DNA of 26,551 nt, from positions 1 to 26,551 of IMG/VR virus record IMGVR_UViG_3300025151_000251; one strand, given 5' to 3'. The notes below the pieces were generated by a model. That model made no database searches. It saw nothing but the letters and a program-made list of their open reading frames with translations, and was not told the origin of the DNA. The translations under genes were made by a program, and so were the position numbers. The DNA comes from a virus. Below are positions 7,478 through 13,566 of the stretch, piece after piece (the first letter of the stretch is position 1; each line of letters starts with the position of its first letter).

Positions 7478-7672
7478 ATGAAAAAAATACAATGTGAAAC
7501 AAAAGAAGTTTATAGAAATAAAAAAACTAACATGATTTATGCAACTAAGAAAGACGCAGATCATGACATTAACAATCCAAATACAGACACTAAGGAAGAA
7601 GATGTCGTAACTGATGTAACAGTGATAGTGCCACCTGAAGCTTTGAATTTAGTATCTGGTACAAAAAAATGA
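7478..7672 (+). CDS. Small hypothetical protein, 64 aa, first gene of the accessory cassette
   Basis: I prefer the ATG at 7478 over an in-frame GTG at 7475; neither has a Shine-Dalgarno sequence, and the predicted transcription start falls at the ATG. The protein begins MKKIQCETKEVYRNKKTNMI, followed by ATKKDADHDINNP, then a charged stretch and VTVIVPPEALNLV near the C-terminus. I recall similar short proteins in marine phage contigs, always without known function. It is hydrophilic with one Cys and no membrane segment. It ends with an ATGA overlap to the SET gene, so it is co-translated with it. It may simply be the leading gene of the operon or a helper of the modification enzymes; nothing in the sequence decides. 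Confidence 0.6.
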   Translation: MKKIQCETKEVYRNKKTNMIYATKKDADHDINNPNTDTKEEDVVTDVTVIVPPEALNLVSGTKK

Positions 7673-7986
7673 AAATAAATTATAATAAGTTTTATTATAA
7701 TCCTATGCCTGAAAATTTATCATTACGTAAAAGTGATATACATGGACACGGTGTTTTTGCAAATCAAGAAATAAAAAAGAATATAGACTTAGGTAGCACA
7801 CATATCAAAGTGCCTATGATACTAGGATATATTAGAACACCCTTAGGTGGTTTTTTAAATCATTCTAATAAACCAAATTGTGTATTACAAGTTACTAGAG
7901 ATTGGGATGATTACATAATTTATAATGTTTTTACGACAAGAAAAATTAAAAAGAACGAAGAATTATTGTTAGAGTATGGTGCGTAA
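7669..7986 (+). CDS. Minimal SET-domain protein (lysine methyltransferase-like)
   Basis: 105 aa, only a SET core. It has the S-adenosylmethionine-binding entry motif SDIHGHGVFANQEIKK (22-37), the pseudoknot motif GGFLNHSNKPNC (60-71; N64, H65 and S66 are the usual cofactor-contacting residues), and the C-terminal RKIKKNEELLLEYG (91-104) with the catalytic-type Tyr (Y103). No post-SET cysteine cluster is present. Its size is like the 119-aa vSET of chlorella virus PBCV-1, which methylates histone H3. In a bacterial phage the target is unlikely to be histone; a lysine in a virion, ribosomal or host protein is more plausible. The gene overlaps its neighbours by ATGA and TAATG, linking it tightly to the glycosyltransferases. 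Activity is inferred from motifs. Confidence 0.85.
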   Translation: MKINYNKFYYNPMPENLSLRKSDIHGHGVFANQEIKKNIDLGSTHIKVPMILGYIRTPLGGFLNHSNKPNCVLQVTRDWDDYIIYNVFTTRKIKKNEELLLEYGA

Positions 7987-8933
7987 TGTTACCGCAAGGG
8001 GGGACTGAAATACAACACCGACTTTTATCACATCATGTAGATGAAAAACTATTATCACATTTTCAAATTTGCACATCAATACCAGGTAAAGTACCTTTAT
8101 CTGGTGATAAAATAAATATTTTGTGGCAGAAAAATAGTCACGATCAACCAAATATATATCCTTGGTTTGGGGACAAAAGTAATCACAATAAGTTTGACTG
8201 GTATGTTTTTAATTCACATTGGAACTATGAGAAATTTAGATATCGTTTTGATATCCCTACACACAAATGTCATGTAATTAAAAATGGTGTAGATAATTTT
8301 CCTGATAGATTACCTTACAGAGAAGGCAACATGGTGCGGTTGTTATTTCATGTAACACCTTGGAGAGGTTTGAATGTCTTATTAGGAGCAATGCAACAAC
8401 TACAAGATTGTAATGTGCACTTAGATGTGTTTAGTAGCTGTAAAATATACGGAGAAGAGTTTGAAAAAAACAATGAAGCAAAGTATGAGCCTTTGTATGA
8501 ACAAGCTAGAAGATTAGGTAATGTAAATTACATAGGGTATAAAGAACATGCTTTTATCAAAAAATATATATATCGATATCATATGTTTGCTTATCCTAGT
8601 ATATGGGAAGAAACTAGTTGTAACGCAGCATTAGAAGCAATGGCAGCAGGTTTGTATTGTATTGTAACTAATTACGGTGCATTGTATGAAACATGCTCCG
8701 AGTTTCCTGCTTATGTAACCTATGACAAAGACTACAAAAGATTGTCCACAGTTTTTGCAGATGCTATACGACAAGCAGTGACCACGCTACACGAATCAGG
8801 GGTACAAAAACATTTAGATGTACAACAAGATTTTGTAAAAAGATTTTATAGCTGGGAAAAGAAAAAACAAGAATGGACTAACTTTTTGACTGGAGCATTG
8901 AATGCTAAAAAACGAACCCTTGTACACGCCTGA
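7986..8933 (+). CDS. GT4-type (GT-B fold) glycosyltransferase
   Basis: 315 aa. The N-terminus MLPQGGTEIQ is the glycine loop that in this fold contacts the sugar acceptor/donor; unusually the protein starts right there, without the first beta strand seen in larger GT4 enzymes, but I recall phage homologues with the same start. The C-terminal domain carries FAYPSIWEETSCNAALEAMA (201-220), which includes the E-x7-E signature (E209, E217), followed by GLYCIVTNYGALYET. Middle segments NILWQKNSHDQPN and HVTPWRGLNVLL fit nucleotide-sugar glycosyltransferases. It would transfer a sugar from a nucleotide donor to an unknown acceptor in the cytoplasm. The start overlaps the SET stop (TAATG) and the end overlaps the next glycosyltransferase by 32 bp, so all are one unit. 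Confidence 0.85.
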   Translation: MLPQGGTEIQHRLLSHHVDEKLLSHFQICTSIPGKVPLSGDKINILWQKNSHDQPNIYPWFGDKSNHNKFDWYVFNSHWNYEKFRYRFDIPTHKCHVIKNGVDNFPDRLPYREGNMVRLLFHVTPWRGLNVLLGAMQQLQDCNVHLDVFSSCKIYGEEFEKNNEAKYEPLYEQARRLGNVNYIGYKEHAFIKKYIYRYHMFAYPSIWEETSCNAALEAMAAGLYCIVTNYGALYETCSEFPAYVTYDKDYKRLSTVFADAIRQAVTTLHESGVQKHLDVQQDFVKRFYSWEKKKQEWTNFLTGALNAKKRTLVHA

Positions 8934-9732
8934 CGCTTCATGGTTAGAGAAGAATAAAATAAAATTATTTGTAGCCACACCAGTACATAGTCAAGTATCC
9001 ATACATTTTATGCAGTCTGTTTTTAAATTACAGGCAAAGTGTCATGAACATCACGTACCTATTATGTTGCAACTTATGAAATCATCTTTAGTCACACAGG
9101 GCAGAAATTCTTGTGTATCTGAGTTTTTACATACCGACTACACGCACTTACTATTTATAGATAGTGATATACAATTTGATGCAAACTCTATATTTAAAAT
9201 GTTAGAAAAAGATCAAGAGGTATTAAGTATACCTTACCCTATGAAAAATATATTGTGGGACAAAGTATATGATAAGTGGCAAACCATACCACATATGGAT
9301 AAAACACAGATAGCTACATCAGGTAATAAGTTTCCTGTACGATTGAAAGAGCAAGAACAAGACATTACCTGCACTGATGAAATGATAGAATTATCTCATT
9401 CTATGACAGGATGTACTTTGATTAAAAGACAGGTGTTTGATAAAATGATACAAGCCTATCCTGAACTTACTATTAAACAAGAAACTATGATAGATGGTTT
9501 TATGCAATATCGTAAGCATTTGTATAATTTTTTTGATACTTATTATGATAAAGAGAACAAACTGTATTATGGTGAAGACTTTGCTTTTTCAAGGTTGTGG
9601 ACAAAAATAGGGGGTAAGTGTATGGCACTGATTACTGAATACATTACTCATGTAGGGGAATATCAGTATACTGGACGGTTAATAGATGAAATGATGCCTG
9701 TGGGTCTTGATAAGTCGGACAATACAGAGTAG
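8902..9732 (+). CDS. GT-A-type (family 2-like) glycosyltransferase
   Basis: 276 aa. KIKLFVATPVHSQVSIHFM (19-37) is the first strand of a GT-A Rossmann-like fold, and THLLFIDSDIQFDANSIF (81-98) contains the DxD motif (D87, D89) that binds the metal and nucleotide sugar. Residues 226-236 (YYGEDFAFSRLW) give the acidic pair typical of the acceptor side, and ITHVGEYQY (about 252-260) the late histidine often seen in such enzymes. SLVTQGRNSCVSEFL (62-76) is the usual 'R' helix after strand 2. The start ATG lies 32 bp inside the previous gene, with GGAG about 8 bp upstream. It would act with the GT4 enzyme, perhaps adding successive sugars. Acceptor (virion protein, host surface or DNA) is not shown. 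Confidence 0.8.
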   Translation: MLKNEPLYTPDASWLEKNKIKLFVATPVHSQVSIHFMQSVFKLQAKCHEHHVPIMLQLMKSSLVTQGRNSCVSEFLHTDYTHLLFIDSDIQFDANSIFKMLEKDQEVLSIPYPMKNILWDKVYDKWQTIPHMDKTQIATSGNKFPVRLKEQEQDITCTDEMIELSHSMTGCTLIKRQVFDKMIQAYPELTIKQETMIDGFMQYRKHLYNFFDTYYDKENKLYYGEDFAFSRLWTKIGGKCMALITEYITHVGEYQYTGRLIDEMMPVGLDKSDNTE

Positions 9733-9735
9733 AAT
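9707..9735 (+). promoter_or_regulatory. Sigma70-like promoter of the ejection-protein operon
   Basis: TTGATA (9707-9712), 17-bp spacer, TAGAAT (9730-9735): five of six matches in each hexamer with optimal spacing. It overlaps the 3' end of the glycosyltransferase gene and lies upstream of the SD (TAGGAG, 9751-9756) and ATG (9763) of the next operon. Predicted start is around 9741-9743. Confidence 0.65.
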
Positions 9736-9740
9736 AGACT

Positions 9741-9752
9741 TAGTTATAACTA
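9741..9752. promoter_or_regulatory. 12-bp perfect palindrome at the predicted transcription start (possible operator)
   Basis: TAGTTATAACTA is a perfect dyad directly after the promoter and touching the Shine-Dalgarno sequence. A repressor dimer bound here would block transcription initiation. A short AT-rich palindrome can arise by chance, so this is tentative. Confidence 0.35.
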
Positions 9753-9762
9753 GGAGAACACT

Positions 9763-10623
9763 ATGGCCGATCCAGTCACAATGGCAATTATATTTGGAAT
9801 AGGAAGTTTTGGAGTCGCTAAAATGCAAGGGGCTTCAACAAGAGATGCTTTGTTAGCAGGAGGAATAGGAGCTTTAGGAGGATATGCTGGAGCAGGTGGT
9901 TTCTCACAAAGTGCTTTAGGAGCAGGATCAACAGGATATGCAGGAACCTCAGAAGTTGTAAAACAAGAGGCCTTAAAATCAGCTATTGCAGATAAAGCAG
10001 CAACTGATGCAGCTGCGTCTGCTACAGGACAAGGTTTCTTTAGTAGTATGGGATCAAAATTTGCAGCTTTACCCACATCTCAAAAATTAGGATTAGGGGT
10101 AGCAGGTGCTACTTTAGCTGGTGGTTTACTTATGCCAAAACCAAACGTTGGTATGCAAGAAAATTTAATGGGCACACCAGAAGAATATGCAGCAGCTTAT
10201 GCAAGACAAAGAGAAGCAGCCTCTGGTATATCAGATCGAGCAACTTATGGAGATGTTGGTGGTTTTGCAAATCAAAACATCTATGCAGCAAAGACAGGTG
10301 GGTTGGCTGAGATTAAAAGGTTTAAAGAAGGTGGTGTGAATTACTTACCAAGTAAAGTAGACCATGATGAAAAAGATTATAATAATTATGTAAGAGCAGA
10401 AGGTTATGTTGAGGACGGGTCAGGCAATGGTAACAAAGACGAAGATACCATGCTTGCACAATTAGCAGATGGTGAGTTTGTAAGTCGTGCAGATGCGGTA
10501 CTCGGTGCAGGGATCATGCAAGGTGCAGATCCAAATGATTTTAAACAGATGAGAAGAATGGGGGCAAAATATTTCTATACACAGCAGGATCAATTAAAAA
10601 GAATATATGACATGGTAAGCTAA
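9763..10623 (+). CDS. Virion-associated protein with Gly/Ala-rich hydrophobic N-terminus and GEFV motif
   Basis: 286 aa, ATG preceded by TAGGAG at 6-bp spacing. Residues 1-60 and 95-127 are Gly/Ala-rich and hydrophobic (MAIIFGIGSFGVAKM, GIGALGGYAGAGG, LGLGVAGATLAGGLLM), reminiscent of membrane-interacting segments. The C-terminal half contains GGLAEIKRFKEGGV and then DTMLAQLADGEFVSRADAV (about 227-245). This resembles the recurrent 'AMLtPGEFVv...V' motif present in many tail and ejection-associated phage proteins. It is the first gene behind the 9707 promoter and leads the operon that encodes the large ejection-type proteins, so a minor virion or ejection role is likely. The family is recalled as common in marine phages; its exact function is not known to me. 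Confidence 0.6.
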   Translation: MADPVTMAIIFGIGSFGVAKMQGASTRDALLAGGIGALGGYAGAGGFSQSALGAGSTGYAGTSEVVKQEALKSAIADKAATDAAASATGQGFFSSMGSKFAALPTSQKLGLGVAGATLAGGLLMPKPNVGMQENLMGTPEEYAAAYARQREAASGISDRATYGDVGGFANQNIYAAKTGGLAEIKRFKEGGVNYLPSKVDHDEKDYNNYVRAEGYVEDGSGNGNKDEDTMLAQLADGEFVSRADAVLGAGIMQGADPNDFKQMRRMGAKYFYTQQDQLKRIYDMVS

Positions 10624-10961
10624 TGAAGCTGACTGATGAAATTTGGAATATATTAGAACCCGCTGCTAAGATAGGAGATAAAGCCACACGAGAAGACATA
10701 GAGGTAGCTTTGGAAAAAGGTCAATATCAATTATTTCAAAAAAACAAAAGTGCTGCAATTACAGCTCCAATAAAAAATTCTTTAAGAGTTGGTTTAGCAG
10801 GTGGTGATTTAAAAGATCTTATAGAGATTGAAAAAGATATTGAAGCGTATGCCAGAAGCAGATACTTTAATTGCATTGATATATTAGGCAGAGAGGGTTG
10901 GGAAAAAGTATTAGATGGCTATGAGAAAAAAGCAGTATTGCTTAGAAAGGATTTAAAATGA
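10623..10961 (+). CDS. Small protein in the position of T7 gp13 (possibly GNAT-like internal virion protein)
   Basis: 112 aa, coupled at both ends (TAATG with the upstream gene, ATGA with the downstream gene). The C-terminal half reads LRVGLAGGDLKDLIEIEKDI, then YFNCIDILGREGWEKVLDGY and VLLRKDL. This 'GR.GW...L.GY......L.K.L' ending is shared, as I recall it, with short phage proteins related to the acetyltransferase-like T7 gene 13 product (about 138 aa), which is required for virion assembly. The place just before three large ejection-type genes agrees with that. No catalytic motif is certain. Alternative: an unrelated small virion assembly factor. Confidence 0.5.
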   Translation: MKLTDEIWNILEPAAKIGDKATREDIEVALEKGQYQLFQKNKSAAITAPIKNSLRVGLAGGDLKDLIEIEKDIEAYARSRYFNCIDILGREGWEKVLDGYEKKAVLLRKDLK

Positions 10962-11860
10962 GTTTTATTTTTGGTGGAGGTAGTGCTCCTGCTCCTGCTC
11001 CAGCATCAAGTTCTGGTACTACAACTACTTTCACAAGAGAGGCACCTGAGATTGAAGCAAGAAAACTTGCTTTATATGATGAGACGTTAAATTTAGCTAA
11101 AGAGCCAATAGAAATACCTGCTTATCAAATAGCACCAATGTCACCATTAGAGAGACAAGCTGCTGATGCAGCTGCTAATTTTGGTGTAGGATCTGATGTA
11201 GTATTAAGTGGTATTGGTTCTGTATTAGGAGCACAACAAACTGCGGCTCAAGGGCCAGACATTGATAGATTTTTAAACCCTTTCCAATCTTATGTTGTTG
11301 ATGAGATCAATAGACAATCTGAAATAGCAAAAAGTAATTTAGCAGCTAATGCTATACAAAGTGGTGCTTTTGGTGGTGGACGAGAAGGTGTTGCACAAGG
11401 TGAATTAGAAAGAGCAAGACTTGCTAAAGTTGGTGAAGCTCAAGCATTAGGTTTTGACAGAGCTGCACAATTAGCACAACAACAACAATCACAACAAGTA
11501 CAAACACAACTACAAGCTGGTCAGCAAATGGGTACGCTAGGACAAATACAACAAGCACAGGTACAAAAAGATATAGGACAAGCTGCACAACTTGGTGGTT
11601 TAGAAAGACAAATACAACAACAGGCATTACAGGCACAAAGACAAACAGAGATAGCAAGAGCCTATGAGCCTTTCCAAAGAGCAGAGTTTCAAAAAGGTAT
11701 TATGACTACCTTACCTACAGCTGCTTCACAGATTACCGCAGGAACTGGTCCTGGTGTTAATCCGTTTGCACAAGCAGCTCAAGCAGGCTTAGGTGCATAT
11801 GCTACATATAATTTAGTTGGCCCAGGTGGACCAGTGGGTGGACCAGGAAAGACGCAATAA
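10958..11860 (+). CDS. Probable ejection / internal virion protein, Gln-rich (300 aa)
   Basis: Starts MSFIFGGGSAPAPAPASSSG, a Gly/Pro/Ala-rich leader, followed by a helical region (APEIEARKLALYDETLNLA). It has a block QSGAFGGGREGVAQGELERA (about 132-151) typical of phage internal or tail-tip proteins, then a strongly Gln-rich segment from about 160 to 230 (LAQQQQSQQVQTQLQAGQQM and onward), predicted alpha-helical. The C-terminus is a small hydrophobic Gly/Pro-rich tail. It is the first and smallest of three consecutive genes of growing size, like T7 gp14 before gp15 and gp16, so it may form part of the channel through the cell envelope. DNA here is rich in CAA codons, which produces a spurious hydrophobic reading on the other strand. 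Virion role likely, specific role inferred. Confidence 0.6.
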   Translation: MSFIFGGGSAPAPAPASSSGTTTTFTREAPEIEARKLALYDETLNLAKEPIEIPAYQIAPMSPLERQAADAAANFGVGSDVVLSGIGSVLGAQQTAAQGPDIDRFLNPFQSYVVDEINRQSEIAKSNLAANAIQSGAFGGGREGVAQGELERARLAKVGEAQALGFDRAAQLAQQQQSQQVQTQLQAGQQMGTLGQIQQAQVQKDIGQAAQLGGLERQIQQQALQAQRQTEIARAYEPFQRAEFQKGIMTTLPTAASQITAGTGPGVNPFAQAAQAGLGAYATYNLVGPGGPVGGPGKTQ

Positions 11861-13566
11861 TGACAGAGGGTATTAAATCAATAAACATAGATGAAACAGA
11901 AAAAGTTGAAGATCCTAATTTAGGTCTTCCTTATGAGGATCTACCATCAGATACTTCTAAAGATCCATCAGAGATGTTTTTATCACCAAGAGAATCAAGA
12001 GGTTTAGAGGCTGCTGCTTTTGCTACTATAATTGGTCAAGCTCCTACAACTGGTAATTTAGTAGGTGATTTTTTTTCTACTTTAGCACAATCTGGTCCTG
12101 CATCCTTAGCCGCTTATAAAGAAAGACTTAATGTAAAAGAAAAAGAAGCTGAGTATAAAAGCAAACAAGAAAGTTTAGCTGGTAAACTTAATAATGTTCA
12201 CGTTGTTGATACTTTTGCAGATGACATATCAGTACAACTTTTACCAGAGACATTTGTTGCAAGGCAAAATCAAATGACACCAGGAAGATTTTTCTTTGCC
12301 CCTCAAGGTAATTTATCGTCTAACCCTGTTGATAATGCTGTTTATGCTAGTGGACCCTTACAAGGAAAACCAGCAGAAATAGGATCAATAGCTTTTAACA
12401 TAGATGCAGAAAAATATAAAAGAGATCCAGATAATTATGTGAGAAAATATCGTATTGATGATTATGAGGAAGCTGATTTATATTGGGAAGATGCCCCTCC
12501 AGGCACTCCAATAGTTGAAAGAATTAGAAGAGGAGTAAACTTTACAGAATGGAAAAAATTATCACCAGACGATAAAACAAAAAAAGGGTGGATTAAAGGT
12601 ATTCCTGAAAAAGCTGAGGCAGAATTAGTTGATTTACAGAAACAACAAACACAACAAAGTAACAAACAATTAGCAATAGCAGAACGTTTATCAGGAGTTA
12701 AAGGTCTGATAAACATTATGAATAAAACAGGAGCCGAGTTTGCAAAAGGTGGTATACCAGGTACGGCAGGAAAAATTTTTAAAGGTGTAAATGAGATCTC
12801 TGCATTTTTAGGCGAAGGTATGTCTGCTGTGCGACAATTTATAAATAAAGATGGTGACAAATCAGACCAAGAAATAAGTATGATTGAAAAAAGAGGTCTA
12901 AGGCAAGCAGAAAATGAAATACGAGGATACCTTGTTAAAAAAGTGAAAGACAGTGGTATAAAAAGTTTAACTAGAAATGAAGAAAAAGTTTACAGGTATT
13001 TCACAGGTAAATTATCTGGTACTGAGCAAGCTAAAATATCAACACAAGCTATGGTTTCAAATGTGACACAATTTGCTTATTTGTTAGCGAAATCAAGAGA
13101 ATCAGGTGGTAAGTTTTCTGTTCCTGATATTCAAATGGCTTTAAGTAGTGTTGGTGCTGACAGTAATGATATATTTATAATTTTATCTGGTATGCAAAAT
13201 ATTATTGATCAACAAGTAGAACAAATTGTAGCAGAAACAGAAGATGCTTATTACAACCCAATAACTAAAAAAGCTACAAATTATAAAGAATTATACGCAG
13301 ATGATAGATTAAGACCTTATCAAGATGTTTTTAGATATTATAATGATAATATTACAGATACACCTTATGATAGTTTACCTAAAACTAATAAAGATGATCC
13401 TTATGGTTCAAAAGCTTTTTGGGACAATAATTATAAAGGTTCTACTTACAAACCTTATACTCCTGTAGATATTCCTGCTGAAGAAAATCAAAATAAAAGT
13501 GACAAAGATGCTTTTATTTTAGGTGGATCTGATTTAGAAGAAAATGTGTCAGGATTAGGCAAATGA
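11860..13566 (+). CDS. Probable ejection / internal virion protein (568 aa)
   Basis: Coupled by TAATG to the previous gene and ATGA to the next. An acidic N-terminus (residues 1-45) is followed by LSPRESRGLEAAAFATIIGQ and a charged helix (YKERLNVKEKEAEYKSKQES). Around 285-330 there is a Gly-rich, mildly hydrophobic section (GGIPGTAGKIFKGVNEISAF). Residues 400-430 include QFAYLLAKSRESGGKFSVPD, a motif related to one in the basic repeat protein at 18056 and, as I recall, to 'GG.lS..Dv' motifs of other phage virion proteins. The C-terminus is Tyr/Asp/Asn-rich. No enzymatic domain is visible. Position as the middle of three growing genes suggests the T7 gp15 / P22 gp20 place in the ejection complex. 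Homology to those cannot be claimed from sequence alone. Confidence 0.6.
   Translation: MTEGIKSINIDETEKVEDPNLGLPYEDLPSDTSKDPSEMFLSPRESRGLEAAAFATIIGQAPTTGNLVGDFFSTLAQSGPASLAAYKERLNVKEKEAEYKSKQESLAGKLNNVHVVDTFADDISVQLLPETFVARQNQMTPGRFFFAPQGNLSSNPVDNAVYASGPLQGKPAEIGSIAFNIDAEKYKRDPDNYVRKYRIDDYEEADLYWEDAPPGTPIVERIRRGVNFTEWKKLSPDDKTKKGWIKGIPEKAEAELVDLQKQQTQQSNKQLAIAERLSGVKGLINIMNKTGAEFAKGGIPGTAGKIFKGVNEISAFLGEGMSAVRQFINKDGDKSDQEISMIEKRGLRQAENEIRGYLVKKVKDSGIKSLTRNEEKVYRYFTGKLSGTEQAKISTQAMVSNVTQFAYLLAKSRESGGKFSVPDIQMALSSVGADSNDIFIILSGMQNIIDQQVEQIVAETEDAYYNPITKKATNYKELYADDRLRPYQDVFRYYNDNITDTPYDSLPKTNKDDPYGSKAFWDNNYKGSTYKPYTPVDIPAEENQNKSDKDAFILGGSDLEENVSGLGK

Noticed and set aside
7950-7986. N-terminal extension of the GT4 gene that would supply the missing first beta strand
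   Set aside because: The frame is open upstream of 7986 back to a stop at 7947 but has only ATT/GTT codons and no start; phage relatives as I recall also begin at MLPxGGTE.
9750-10076. 108-aa Ala/Pro-rich minus-strand frame
   Set aside because: Shadow of the Gly/Ala-rich N-terminus of the 286-aa gene.
11424-11657. Very hydrophobic 77-aa minus-strand frame that looks like a multi-span membrane protein
   Set aside because: It is the reverse complement of CAA-rich Gln codons in the 300-aa virion gene (TTG/GTT give Leu/Val), so the hydrophobicity is an artefact.
12462-12860. 132-aa minus-strand frame in the 568-aa gene
   Set aside because: Opposite a continuous coupled gene; no recognisable domain or initiation signals.
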